Positions 35,040-46,691 of a stretch of 64,000 nucleotides of DNA are shown here, piece by piece. The stretch comes from Rugalucina vietnamica. Taxonomy: Eukaryota > Mollusca > Bivalvia > Lucinida > Lucinidae. The translations under genes and the position numbers were made by a program. Positions within the stretch are counted from its first letter, which is position 1. Each line of letters begins with the position of its first letter. Location: the NCBI GenBank assembly GCA_964017185.1, contig OZ024874.1:56680356-56744355 (forward strand), in the 5' to 3' direction. The notes below the pieces were generated by a model that saw nothing but the letters and a program-made list of their open reading frames with translations, did no database searches and was not told the DNA's origin.

Positions 35040-35799
35040 AATTTCTGACCAGGTTCGACACAAACCGGCCCGTACAGTCATAGAAAAAGGCTAGAAGCTT
35101 GAAATTTCGGATTTAGGAAGTAAAGGAATTGTACTGTCTGTGTAGCGAAAACAAAGGCGAGGATCAGTTTCACATATATGCTGTTGGTTTTCTGATGCGG
35201 CAGCTCACATGTAATCATCTTATTGGTGATGTCAGTGGATTACTTGAACTTTGTTTCAATTATCTAATTTTGTGATGCTGTATGTGACTCTTGAAAGAGA
35301 ATAATGAAGATACTATACATGCAATTTCATAAATGTTAGCACATCAGAAAGACTTCTGAAAAAGATAGATGTCCCTTAAAAGTGTACCTTAGTGATAAGT
35401 GTACCTAATTAGCTACCCAAAATAAATGTAACATGATTTTGACATAATCACAGTTATATAATATAAAAGCAACAGTATGTACATGTACAGGGTGATCCAG
35501 AAAATCTGATACCATTACAACCTTTAATAATTTTGTGCCAGTAGCACATAAATTATTTAAATCTATATCAAAATAATCTACAAAGATTCAAATTTTGTTT
35601 GGTATAAATCATTAGATATATACACCACTAACATATAAAATAGAACTGTTCAAACAATTTCATAAAATTTACATAAAATTAAAGCCTTTTATGGCGTCCA
35701 TATTGGATTACAATGTCATCAAGCTTGTTTTGATAGCTGGCCTTTTCTTGTGAGGACACTTATATGAATATGCATATTCACCTCAAATGAATACTTTTT
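35040..35799. other. Intron sequence with partial MITE D
   Basis: A left part of MITE D (GGTTCGACACAAACCGGCCC..AGCGAAAACAAAGGCGAGGA) at about 35.04-35.21 kb is followed by AT-rich intron without features. It includes a segment, GGGTGATCCAGAAAATCTGA, whose degenerate inverted form reappears near 42.95 kb (ATATTCTGGATCACTC), so the dispersed repeat ends around B3 face each other. Confidence 0.5.
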
Positions 35800-38114
35800 A
35801 GCTCGACTGCACGAAGTGCATAGAGCTATTGCAGTCACCCCGGTCATCCACGTTCCCGTTCCCGTTCCCGTGCGCGTTCCCGTGCACGTTCCCGTGTGCG
35901 TGCGCGTCACACTTGAGTTAAAGTTTTCTAGAAGTCCATATCTTGACAACCACTCATCAGAAAGCATTCATACTTGGACCATAGATACCCTGTAGGGTTA
36001 GCTTTCATTCCATGGCATCGGGCCCCTGGGTCCAGGCCAGGGGGTGGGGCTGGAGGTTAAAAACTAGAACACCTTCAAAAATGGCAATTCTTGTGTTAAA
36101 GTTTTTTAGAAGTCCATATCTTGACAACCACACATCAGAAAGCATTGATACTTGGGCCATTGACTCCCTGTAGGGTCGGCTTTCATTCCATGGCATCAGA
36201 TCCCTGGGTCCATGCCAGGGGGTGGGGCTAGAGGTTAAAATCTAGAACACCATTATTAATAATGGCTTTTCTGTAATATAGTATTCTAGAAGTCTATATC
36301 TTGAAAACTTTTTATCAGAGGGCTTTCATACTCGGACCATAGGTACCCTGTAGGGTAGAGTTTCATTTCATGGCATCGGATCTCTGGGTCCATGCCTGGG
36401 GGGTGGGGCTGGAGGTTAACAACTAGAACACTGTAAAATATAGATGTACTGCTGTGTAACTTTTACAAGGAGTCCATATCTTGACAACAATTTATCATAA
36501 AGCATTCATACTTCATACACTTTAGGTTCCATGACATCGGACCTCTGGGTCGGAGTCAGGGGGCGGGGCTAGAGGTCAAAATCTAGAACTCCCCAATTTT
36601 TTTTTCTTTTTACTTCTTAATAGAAACAACTTAGGAAGATGGTTGGTCATTCATCTTTTGACTTTGTGACGCTGACTTGTGTGTCATGACGGTAAGGGTC
36701 GATTGACCTACTTTCCATGGTTCAGTGATTTTGCCTTATATCTTGACACTCAATTAGTATATTTTCTTACTTCTTTCAGATTATGAGTGAGTACGACCAG
36801 GCCTTTGACCCCAATATACTTATAGGTCACTGTGACCTAATTTCACGGTTCAGTGATTTTGCCTTATATCTTGACACTCAATTAGTATATTTTCATACTT
36901 TTTTCAGATAATGAGTGAGTATGACCAGACCTTTGACCCCAATATACTTATAGGTCACTGTGACCTATTTTCATGGTTCAATGGTTTTGCCTTATATCTC
37001 GGTACTCAAATGGTTTATGAACAAACTTCTTTCAAAGTATGTTTGCGTATGACAAGACCTTTGACCCTGAAGTAGTCCTAGGTCACTGTGACCTTATTTC
37101 ATGGTTCAGTGATTTTGCCTTATATCTCGGTACTCAAATGGTTTATGAACAAACTTCTTTCAAACTATGTTTGAGTATGACAAGACCTTTGACCCTGAAG
37201 TAGTCCTAGGTCACTGTGACCTAATTTCATGGTTCAGTGATTTTGCCTTATATCTTGGCACTCAATTAGTATATTTTCATACTTTTTTCAGATTATGAGT
37301 GAGTATGACCAGACCTTTGACCCCAATATACTTATAGGTCACTGTGACCTAATTTCACGGTTCAGTGAATTTGCCTTATATCTTCGCACTCAAGTGGTTT
37401 ATGAACAAACTTCTTTCACACTATGTTTGCGTATGACAAGACCTTTGACCCTAAAGTAGTCCTAGGTCAATATAACCTAATTTCACGGTTCAGTGATTTT
37501 CCTTTATATCTCCGCACTCAATTGGTAGATGAACATACTTCTTTCACGATATGTATGAGTATGACAAGACCTTTGACCGTAAAGTATTCCTGGGTCACTG
37601 TGACCTAATTTCATGGTTCAATGATTTTGTCTTATATCTCGACACTCAGTTGGTATTTTTTCATACTTCTTTCTGATTATGAATGAGTATGACCACACCT
37701 TTAACCCAAACATACTTATAGGTCTCTATGACCTAATTTCATGGTTTAGTGATTTTGCTTTACATCTCAACACTGAATGGGTATATGATCATTTTTCTTT
37801 CACATTATGAGTAAGTATCACTAGACCTTTGACACTGCAATACTTATAGGTCAGTGTGACCTTTTTTCACGGTTCTGTGATTTTGCCTTGTATCTTGGCA
37901 CTCAGTTGGTATATGAACACACTTCTTTCACAATATGAGTGAGACCTTTAAATCTTAGGTAGTTATTGTTAACTTTCATGGTTCAGTGATTTTGCCTTAT
38001 TGCATCAAGGCAAAAAGATGTATGAGCATAATGCTTTGGGTTACTGGTCGTGTTTGGTCTTATGTTTGACAAAGGTCACAAGCAGTCGAGCACGCTGTCC
38101 TGCGACAGCTCTTA
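35800..38114 (+). mobile_element. Element B, copy 2 (recombinant)
   Basis: Same head, arrays and tail as copy 1. Diagnostic differences show it is a mosaic. The head and first units agree with B3 (for example AACTAGAACACTGTAAAATA and CAGATAATGAGTGAG), while from roughly 37.35 kb on it agrees with B1 (AGGTCAATATAACCTAATTT, where B3 differs). The left flank is that of B3 and the right flank is the minisatellite found beside B1. Confidence 0.85.
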
Positions 38115-38625
38115 TATAAAACTGTGAAGTGTAAAGTATGAAGTGTGAAGTGTGAAGTATGAAGTGTGAAGTTTGAAATGTCACCTTCGGTTGTTTTCTA
38201 ATGGGTAGAATGCTGTTTTATAAAACTGTGAAGTATGAAGTGTGAACTGTGAAGTATGAAGTGTGAAGTATGAACTGTGAAGTTTGAAATGTCCCCTCCC
38301 GTTGTCTTTCAAGGGTAGAATGCTGTTTTATAAAACTGTGAAGTATGATGTGTGAGGTGTGAAGTTTGAACTGTGAAGTATGAACTGTGAAGTGTGAACT
38401 GTGAAGTATGAACTGTGAAGTTTGAAATGTCACCTTCTGTTGTCTTCTAAAGGTAAAATGCTGTATTATAAAACTGTGAAGTGTGAAGTATGAAGTGTGA
38501 AGTGTGAATGGTGAAGTATGAAATGTGAAGTTTGAAATGTCACCTTCCGTTGTCTTCCAAGGGTAGAATGCTGTTTTACAAAACTGTGAAGTGTGAAGTA
38601 TGAAGTATGAACTGTGAAGTGTGAA
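38115..38625. repeat. GTGAAGTATGAACT minisatellite, block 3
   Basis: Duplicate of the block at 33.59-34.11 kb, with small copy-number differences in the short units. Confidence 0.85.
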
Positions 38626-38774
38626 GTCACCACCAGTCTTTCGTACTGATCAGCACCTTTGTTTTTGCTGCATGGCCCTTCTGTGACTGGACAGGCTGGT
38701 TTGTGTCAGACCTGTTCGGAAACCACATTGTTGATTTTCTCATGAGGTGGCTCATTTGTTTATGCTTGTTTCAG

Positions 38775-38876
38775 CCTAAGTTACCTCCTGAGGGCTACAA
38801 GTTCCAAGTTGGTATGAAGCTGGAAGCTATAGACCCACTGAATCTGTCAGCAATCTGTGTGGCTATGGTTATGAAA
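38775..38876 (+). CDS. MBT repeat 3, exon a, second copy
   Basis: Identical in sequence and splice sites to the exon at 34248-34349, offset 4527 bp. It has phase 0 ends. It can follow the exon ending at 29535 but cannot follow the first exon b in frame. Confidence 0.9.
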
Positions 38877-39365
38877 GTAAGCATAAGAAAAATAATATGT
38901 TACCACTGCAAAGAACTGACTGAACATAGTCAATAGATAATTTTAATGAACAGGGATAAAGTAAGTTTGAACAGACAAAAATTCCATGAACATGGAAACC
39001 TCAAAACTGAGTATTCAGTGGCAAATGATACAATGAATGCTCACACCCTAACTTGACATGCCTTTATCATAAAACAGTGTCTTTGAAGTGTGGGAAATGT
39101 ATGGGAATTCCCTAGTATTTCTCGGGAAATTCTCCAGTATTTCCCAGCAGGGTGGTAAATACTCATAATTCCTGGGAATTGGCCAACCTTGACAAAAATG
39201 AAGTGAAAGTTAACTTTCAAAAGCACAAAACTCTGCCTTATAGGGTCAAGATATCTATCCTGACATTACTATAAAATTGAAAGAGATACTTAGAATCAAA
39301 TCAAACAAACAACATAAATACTACTGCTATATGTATTTAACTAAATGACCGTAATCTATTTATAG

Positions 39366-39513
39366 GTGTTGAAGAACAACTACCTGATGATTGGTATAGA
39401 TGGTTCTATTGCCCAGAATGGCACTGATTGGTTCTGTTACCATGCCACATCACCTTGTATATTCCCTGTCGGGTTCTGGGAAGTTAATGTACTCAATCTC
39501 ACACCACCTAGAG
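39366..39513 (+). CDS. MBT repeat 3, exon b, second copy
   Basis: Identical to 34839-34986. It ends in phase 1 and joins in phase to the MBT4 arm exon at 42998. One exon a/b pair is 250 bases, so including both pairs shifts the frame. Confidence 0.9.
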
Positions 39514-40326
39514 GTAGGCTTTAACATCAGATACATGAGCCTTTGCATGGGAATTATAACATTTTTAATTTCTGACCAGGTTCGACACAAACCGACCCGT
39601 ACAGTCATAGAAAAAGGCTAGAGGCTTGAAATTTCGGATTTAGGAAGTAAAGGAATTGTACTGTCTGTGTAGCGAAAACAAAGGCGAGGATCAGTTTCAC
39701 ATATATGCTGTTGGTTTTCTGATGCGGCAGCTCACATGTAATCATCTTATTGGTGATGTCAGTGGATTACTTGAACTTTGTTTCAATTATCTAATTTTGT
39801 GATGCTGTATGTGACTCTTGAAAGAGAATAATGAAGATACTATACATGAAATTTCATAAATGTTAGCACATCAGAAAGACTTCTGAAAAAGATAGATGTC
39901 CCTTAAAAGTGTACCTTAGTGATAAGTGTACCTAATTAGCTACCCAAAATAAATGTAACATGATTTTGACATAATCACAGTTATATAATATAAAACCAAC
40001 AGTATGTACATGTACAGGGTGATCCAGAAAATCTGATACCATTACAACCTTTAATAATTTTGTTCCAGTAGCACATAAATTATTTAAATCTATATCAAAA
40101 TAATCTACAAAGATTCAAATTTTGTTTGGTATAAATCATTAGATATATACACCACTAACATATAAAATAGAACTGTTCAAACAATTTCATAAAATTTACA
40201 TAAAATTAAAGCCTTTTATGGCGTCCATATTGGATTACAATGTCATCAAGCTTGTTTTGATAGCTGGCCTTTTCTTGTGAGGACACTTATATGAATATGC
40301 ATATTCACCTCAAATGAATACTTTTT

Positions 40327-42645
40327 AGCTCGACTGCACGAAGTGCATAGAGCTATTGCAGTCACCCCGGTCATCCACGTTCCCGTTCCCGTGCGCATTC
40401 CTGTGCACGTTCCCGTGTGCGCACGGGAGCGTGCGCGTCACACTTGCGTTAAAGTTTTCTAGAAGTCCATATCTTGACAACCACTCATCAGAAAGCATTC
40501 ATACTTGGACCATAGATACCCTGTAGGGTTAGCTTTCATTCCATGGCATCGGGCCCCTGGGTCCAGGCCAGGGGGTGGGGCTGGAGGTTAAAAACTAGAA
40601 CACCTTCAAAAATGGCAATTCTTGTGTTAAAGTTTTTTAGAAGTCCATATCTTGACAACCACACATCAGAAAGCATTGATACTTGGGCCATTGTCACCCT
40701 GTAGGGTCGGCTTTCATTCCATGGCATCAGATCCCTGGGTCCATGCCAGGGGGTGGGGCTAGAGGTTAAAATCTAGAACACCATTATTAATAATGGCTTT
40801 TCTGTGATATAGTATTCTAGAAGTCTATATCTTGAAAACTTTTTATTAGAGGGCTTTCATACTCGGACCATAGGTACCCTGTAGGGTTGAGTTTCATTTC
40901 ATGGCATCGGATCTCTGGGTCCATGCCTGGGGGGTGGGGCTGGAGGTTAACAACTAGAACACTGTAAAATATAGATGTACTGCTGTGTAACTTTTACAAG
41001 GAGTCCATATCTTGACAACAACTTATCATAAAGCATTCATACTTCATACACTTTAGGTTCCATGACATCGGACCTCTGGGTCGGAGTCAGGGGGCGGGGC
41101 TAGAGGTCAAAATCTAGAACTCCCCAAATTTTTTTTCTTTTTACTTCTTAATAGAAACAACTTAGGAAGATGGTTGGTCATTCATCTTTTGACTTTGTGA
41201 CACTGACTTGTGTGTCATGACGGTAAGGGTCGATTGACCTACTTTCCATGGTTCAGTGATTTTGCCTTATATCTTGACACTCAATTAGTATATTTTCTTA
41301 CTTCTTTCAGATTATGAGTGAGTACGACCAGGCCTTTGACCCCAATATACTTATAGGTCACTGTGACCTAATTTCACGGTTCAGTGATTTTGCCTTATAT
41401 CTTGACACTCAATTAGTATATTTTCATACTTTTTTCAGATAATGAGTGAGTATGACCAGACCTTTGACCCCAATATACTTATAGGTCACTGTGACCTATT
41501 TTCACGGTTCAATGGTTTTGCCTTATATCTCGGTACTCAAATGGTTTATGAACAAACTTCTTTCAAAGTATGTTTGCGTATGACAAGACCTTTGACCCTG
41601 AAGTAGTCCTAGGTCACTGTGACCTTATTTCATGGTTCAGTGATTTTGCCTTATATCTCGGTACTCAAATGGTTTATGAACAAACTTCTTTCAAACTATG
41701 TTTGCGTATGACAAGACCTTTGACCCTGAAGTAGTCCTAGGTCACTGTGACCTAATTTCATGGTTCAGTGATTTTGCCTTATATCTTGGCACTCAATTAG
41801 TATATTTTCATACTTTTTTCAGATTATGAGTGAGTATGACCAGACCTTTGACCCCAATATACTTATAGGTCAATGTGACCTAATTTCACAGTTCAGTGAC
41901 TTTGCCTTATATCTCGGCACTCAAGTTGTTTATGAACAAACTTCTTTCACAATATGTTTGCATATGAGAAGACCTTTGACCCTTAAGAAGTCCTAATTCA
42001 ATATGACCTAATTTCACGGTTCAGTGATTTTCCTTTATATCTCGGCACTCAATTGGTATATGAACATACTTCTTTCACGGTATGTACGAGTATGACATGA
42101 CCTTTGACTATAAAGTATTCCTGGGTCACTGTGACCTAATTTCATGGTTCAGTGATTTTGCCTTATATCTCGACACTCAGTTGGTATTTTTTCATACTTC
42201 TTTCTGATTATGAATGAGTATGACCAGACCTTTAACCCAAACATACTTATAGGTCACTATGACCTAATTTCATGGTTCAGTGATTTTGCTTTATATCTCA
42301 ACACTGAATGGGTATATGATCATATTTCTTTCACATTATGAGTAAGTATCACTAGACCTTTGACCCTGAAATACTTATAGGTCAGTGTGACCTTATTTCA
42401 CGGTTCAGTGATTTTGCCTTGTGTCTTGGCACTCAGTTGGTATATGAACACACTTCTTTCACAATATGAGTGAGACCTTTAAATCTTAGGTAGTTATAGT
42501 TAACTTTCATGGTTCAGTGATTTTGCCTTATTGCATCAATGCAAAAAGATGTATGAACATAATGCTTTAGGTTACTGGTCGGGTTTGGCCTTATGTTTGA
42601 CAAAGGTCAGAAGCAGTCGAGCACGCTGTCCTGCGACAGCTCTTA
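40327..42645 (+). mobile_element. Element B, copy 3
   Basis: Complete copy: head AGCTCGACTGCACGAAGTGC, a CGTTCCC/GCACGGG tract containing a short inverted piece, the roughly 170-bp array, the 128-bp array with AGGTCACTGTGACCT at 41355 onward, and tail AGCAGTCGAGCACGC..GACAGCTCTTA. It lies between intron sequence ..GAATACTTTTT and ATTAAAAGC.., without minisatellite, so it marks an independent original insertion site. Confidence 0.85.
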
Positions 42646-42997
42646 TTAAAAGCTAAAACGCTCTAATTAATAAATGTTTTGAAAATTAAAGCCACACATT
42701 CGTGCATCAGTAGAAGCACACATTCACACGTGGATTGAACTAGACAATGTACTAACATTAAATTGACATAAAATAACGAATGATGCAAAAACTATCATAT
42801 TGTTTGATCTCTATTATTCAAAATGCCATTACTTAAAGTACTGATTATTATATGCCAAACAAAATTTTAATTATCACAGTCCATTGTGATTAAAGGCTTA
42901 TTATGATATGTGTTTGTGATACAAAATTATGTAAGCTTAAAATGGTATCAGATATTCTGGATCACTCTGTATACATCTTGAACACTGTCTGTTTCAG

Positions 42998-43077
42998 GTT
43001 ACAACAAGCAATTTAAATGGTATGACTATCTGTAGACAATAAGATCACAGGCAGCCCCAGTGAAACTCTTTGATAAG
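42998..43077 (+). CDS. MBT repeat 4 arm exon, with in-frame TAG
   Basis: Acceptor CTGTTTCAG, donor AAG-GTAACT. With the phase-1 base of exon b it reads GYNKQFKWYDYL, a stop, then TIRSQAAPVKLFDK. The arm GYxKxFKWxDYL and AAPVKLFxK aligns without gaps to MBTD1/L3MBTL2. TAG at 43033-43035 replaces the Arg/Glu position of relatives, and the sequence stays homologous on both sides, so this is a nonsense change. The exon ends in phase 0. Confidence 0.85.
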
Positions 43078-43319
43078 GTAACTCGATTAGTGTTTATGAC
43101 AATCAATTATACCTACTTTGTATTGTGCTACTGATATACATAACACGGCTCATTTGGAAAAGAAAAATTGAATTCTGTCTCTCCCAGCCAATGTACAGTG
43201 TATTGGTATTAATTTTCTTTAATAATTTTTACTATTTAATGGATTAATGAACTGAATACATAATTACATTCATATCGTTTGTGCATTGTAGTGAAAATAT
43301 TATCCCCACTGTATTCCAG

Positions 43320-43384
43320 GAAATACCCAAGCATGGCTTCAAAATTGGCCAGAAGTTGGAAGCTGTTGATCTCATGGAACCTAG
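43320..43384 (+). CDS. MBT repeat 4 first core exon
   Basis: Acceptor GTATTCCAG, donor CTAG-GTAGGT. It reads EIPKHGFKIGQKLEAVDLME then P and the first two bases of the Arg codon. HGFxxGxKLEAVDLMEPR is diagnostic of MBT4 in this family. It ends in phase 2. The remaining MBT4 core (ICVATV..FDGW..YPVGWC) is not found anywhere from 43385 to 64000. Confidence 0.85.
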
Positions 43385-43437
43385 GTAGGTATCTTAACTG
43401 TGTATTTATGCTGATCAACTGCCCTATAATGACATAT

Positions 43438-43505
43438 GAGCCTTCGCATGAGAAAACCAACAATTTTTGTTTCCGACAAGGTCTGACACAAACCTAGATC
43501 AGCTG
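43438..43505. mobile_element. MITE D, left-end fragment
   Basis: GAGCCTTCGCATGAGAAAAC, then CCGACAAGGTCTGACACAAA; it stops at CCTAGATC. Confidence 0.6.
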
Positions 43506-43648
43506 GCTAGCCTTCACTCCGCTCCACTTCGGTACCTCGTTCCACTTTCGCTAGACGGCATAGCTTAGGTCGCCTTCAAACTATGGTCGAACATATTATG
43601 GATTTTGCAAGTGACCTTTAGTTGCTTTATTTGGTGATGCTTGTTATA

Positions 43649-44192
43649 CCCCCGGCATACGAAGTATTAGGGGGTATATAGTTTTTGCTTTTTCTGTCTG
43701 TTTGTCTGTCTGTCTGTCTGTAAACTTACAATCTGTGTCAAAGATTTCTCAGGAACTACTTAACCTAGAATTTTAAGATTTGGTACAAAGCTTGGATATG
43801 TCAAGTTGTATTGTGTATTTGAGAATCAACAATCTCTGGCTTATCATTCCCTTTATTTATCCATTTTTCTCTCTATCTGATAAATTGTTCCATCATATCA
43901 GCTCAGTCTGTATAAGAGTTAGAGACTTCAAATTTTATAAGCATCTTCAGAATGACCAACTCTATTATTGAAAACAAGATTATGATTCTGTGGTTTATTT
44001 TTGTCTTCTTTTTTTTACTTTGTTTTTGTTCCATCTGTCACTCCTATATAAATCTGCACCTTTTTGTGTAAAAGATTTCTCAGGAACTACTTAACCTAGA
44101 ATTTTAAAATTTGGTACAAAGCTTGGGTATGTCCAGTTGTATTTGAGAATCAACAATCTCCTGCTTATCATTCCCTTTATTTATCCATTTTT
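43649..44192 (+). mobile_element. Element H, head and core, 3' end not seen
   Basis: The head TATACCCCCGGCATACGAAG with TATTAGGGGGTATA is a hairpin with a GAA loop. A CTGTCTGTTTGTCTGTCTGT microsatellite follows, then roughly two units of about 300 bp repeating AAAGATTTCTCAGGAACTAC and AGAATCAACAATCTC. It is broken at 44192, where an element A begins inside a T-run. The predicted tail (complement of TATACCCCCGGC) is not in the window. Confidence 0.6.
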
Positions 44193-46366
44193 AGCTCACT
44201 TGAGCTGTAAGGCTCACAAGGTGAGCTTATAGGATGGCCATGATCTGGCGTCCGTCGTCCGTCCGTCCGTCCACAATTTCAAAGATCTTCTTCTCTGAAA
44301 GCGCTTGGCCAACCAAAGCCAAATTTTATATGAAGCATCTATAGGAAGGGGGAACCAATGTATATATAAGAAATCCAGGTCACATGACCAAGATGGCCGC
44401 CATGCCCATATATGGTAAAAACCCTTCAAAAATCTTCTTCTCCAGAACTGGTGGACTGATTTCAACGAAACTTGGCATGAAGCATTGATGGCTCAAGCAC
44501 TACAATGTATATATAAATCATGACCCTGTGAGGACCTTGACTTATTTTACGGCACGGTCAACATAGGTTGCCAATGCATTTGAATGGGGAAAACTTTTAA
44601 AATGTCTTTATAAGTCATTTAAAGTGAAAGTCTTGCAGGAAATGGGCAGTAGGACTGAATATTAATGATTCTGAAAAAAATTGGACCCCAGGGGCTCATA
44701 TGCCCCCACCCCGGGGCAATATACATGTATATTACCATAATATTCAAACATCATCTCCTCTGAAACCGCTGGGCCAATCAAAGCCAAATTTTATGTGTAG
44801 CATCAATAGGAAGGGGTAATCAATGTGTATATAAATATTCCAGGTCACATGACCAAGATGGCCGTGATGCCCATATAATATAAAACCCTTCAAAAATCTT
44901 CTTCTCCAGAACTGGTGGACTGATTTCAACGAAACTTGGCATGAAGCATTGATGGCTCAAGCACTACAATGTATATATAAATCATGACCCTGTGATGACC
45001 ATGACTTATTTTACGGCAAGGTCAACATAGGTCGCCAATGCATTTGAATGGGGAAAACTTTTAAAAAGTCATTTAAAGTGAAAGTCTTGCAGGAAATGGG
45101 CAGTAGGACTGAATATTAATGATTCTGAAAAAAATTGCACCCCAGGGGCTCATATGCCCCCACCCCAGGGCAATATACATGTATATTACCATAATTTTCA
45201 AACATCATCTCCTCTGAAACCGCTTGGCCAATCAAAGCCAAAGGCCTAGGGGATTTAAGGCCTGATTTTGGCCTCATGTGTTGATAAAAAACTGAATTTT
45301 GGAATTTTCAGGAGGAACGTTTTGCAAATAGCAGGTATAGGTCCCTGCTTATATACTCTAGCACAACTCTCACATTCAAATTACACATGTTGCCATGGCA
45401 ATGCTCCGAAAAGCATAGAAATATCACTTTTTGCAATTTTTGGGTCTATTTTTCAACATTCAACATCATTTTCAACTACCGGCCCACGCGACGAACAATT
45501 TCTTATTGTGAAATAATTATAAAGTATCATCCAGAGATATTGTATGCTAAGTATAATTTTGTTCGGAGTGTGGGGTGGCACTTAAATATTAAAAAATGTG
45601 TTCAGAAATGGTCAAAAATAGACCAAAAAGTGCAGAATGTGCTCTATCTATGGTTCTTCTGGGCGTTGCCATGGCAACGCTTGTAGGATAAATGAAATAC
45701 TTGTTCTTGTTTTTAATAGAGTGGACATATGACTGTTTAAAGGAATAGTTTTCTCACCTAAATTCCAAAATTTATTTTTAGCAAAATCTGAGGCCAAAAT
45801 CAGGCTTAAATGCCCTAGTCCTTTTATGTGAAGCATCAATAGGAAGGGGCAATCAGTGTATATATAAATAATCCAGGTCACATGACCAAGATGGCCGCGA
45901 TGCCCATATATGGTAAAAACCCTTCAAAAATCTTCTTCTCCAGAACAGGTGGATCGATTTCAAAGAAACTTGGCATGAAGCATCGATGGCTAAAGTACTA
46001 CAATATGCATATAAATCATGACCCTGTGATGACCTTGACCTTTTTTTACGGCAAGGTCAACATGGGTCGCCAATGCATTTGAATAGGAAAAACTTTTAAA
46101 ATGTCATTTAAAGTGAAAGTCTTGCAGGAAATGGGCAGTAGGACTGAATATTAATGATTCTGAAAAAAATTGGACCCCAGGTGCTCATCTGCCCCCACCC
46201 CGGGGCAATATACATGTATATTACCATAATATTCAAACATCTTCTCCTCTGAAACCGCTTGGCGAATCAAAGCCAAATTGTATGTGAAGCATCTATGGAA
46301 TGGGGGAATTAATATATATATAAATTATCTAGTTCACATAACCAAGATGGCTGCCATGCCCATATA
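44193..46366 (+). mobile_element. Element A with MITE F nested inside
   Basis: The head AGCTCACTTGAGCTGTAAGG with CTCACAAGGTGAGCT, a CGTCCGTCGTCCGTCC tract, and several modules, each with GGTCACATGACC and CCATATATGG. MITE F (45241-45826) interrupts a module between CAATCAAAGCC.. and ..ATGTGAAGCATC. The copy stops at CCATGCCCATATAG with no tail. Confidence 0.8.
45241..45826. mobile_element. MITE F, copy 2, nested in element A
   Basis: It starts AAGGCCTAGGGGATTTAAGG, ends CTTAAATGCCCTAGTCCTTT; the terminal repeats extend about 35 bp (CCTGATTTTGGCCTCA against its complement). The interior matches 6889-7443. Confidence 0.8.
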
Positions 46367-46642
46367 GTTCAAGGGCTTAGCGCAAAACTATTGTAACTGC
46401 ATTTTACACATTTTTCAGGAGAACCAAAAAACATTTTTATTTTCATGTTTTAACAGATACATATAAGTGCTTTACATATGTTGAAGGTCTACCCAAATGC
46501 AACCTTACCATGTCTTTCTTTTCCTTCTTTACCCCCAAATAAAGGAGACCTTGACCTTTACGTCACTTACAATAGTTTTGCGTTGGAAATCGTTGATTTT
46601 TGCATACTCAATTTGGTGCAAAACTCTTGTATCTGCATTTTT
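46367..46642. mobile_element. Element J, left part
   Basis: TTAGCGCAAAACTATTGTAA with CTGCATTTT at the start, an inverted ACTTACAATAGTTTTGCG inside, and GTGCAAAACTCTTGTATCTG at the end; an element A is inserted after TGCATTTTT. A related sequence with TTGTCAGTTACAATAGTGTT and GGCGCAAAACTATTGTACCT continues beyond that A element at 50.67-51.02 kb. Confidence 0.5.
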
Positions 46643-46691
46643 AGCTCACCTGAGCCGAAGGCTCACAGGTGAGCTTATAGTATACCCATGC

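Larger units (their letters stand above)
31161..40327. repeat. 4.5-kb tandem duplication of element B, minisatellite and the MBT3 exon pair
   Basis: Two copies, 31161-35800 (4640 bp) and 35801-40327 (4527 bp), are followed by a third element B (40327-42645) without exons. The exons are identical and the introns differ at only a few sites. Exons and the following element B heads are offset by exactly 4527 bp. The middle element B has the left flank of B3 and the right flank of B1, as expected from unequal crossing-over between two element B copies. Confidence 0.9.
25351..43384 (+). pseudogene. FCS zinc finger + MBT-repeat gene (MBTD1/L3MBTL2 type), disrupted as given
   Basis: Ordered exons encode an acidic stretch, an FCS zinc finger, MBT1, MBT3 and the start of MBT4. 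This is the order in MBTD1 and L3MBTL2, nuclear Polycomb-type proteins whose MBT repeats bind methyl-lysine histones. Disruptions seen: a 35-base duplication in the first exon, one extra base in the zinc finger, two extra bases in MBT1, an in-frame TAA closing MBT1 and a TAG opening MBT4. No exon for MBT2 or the second half of MBT4 is visible, and an MBT3 exon pair is present twice. I favour a decaying copy. Consensus error in the assembly could explain the indels but less easily both stops and the absent exons. An intact paralogue may exist elsewhere. Confidence 0.75.

Noticed and set aside
46497-46691. N-terminal extension of the LINE reverse transcriptase frame
   Set aside because: These codons are element J and A sequence upstream of the insertion junction; the fusion is fortuitous.
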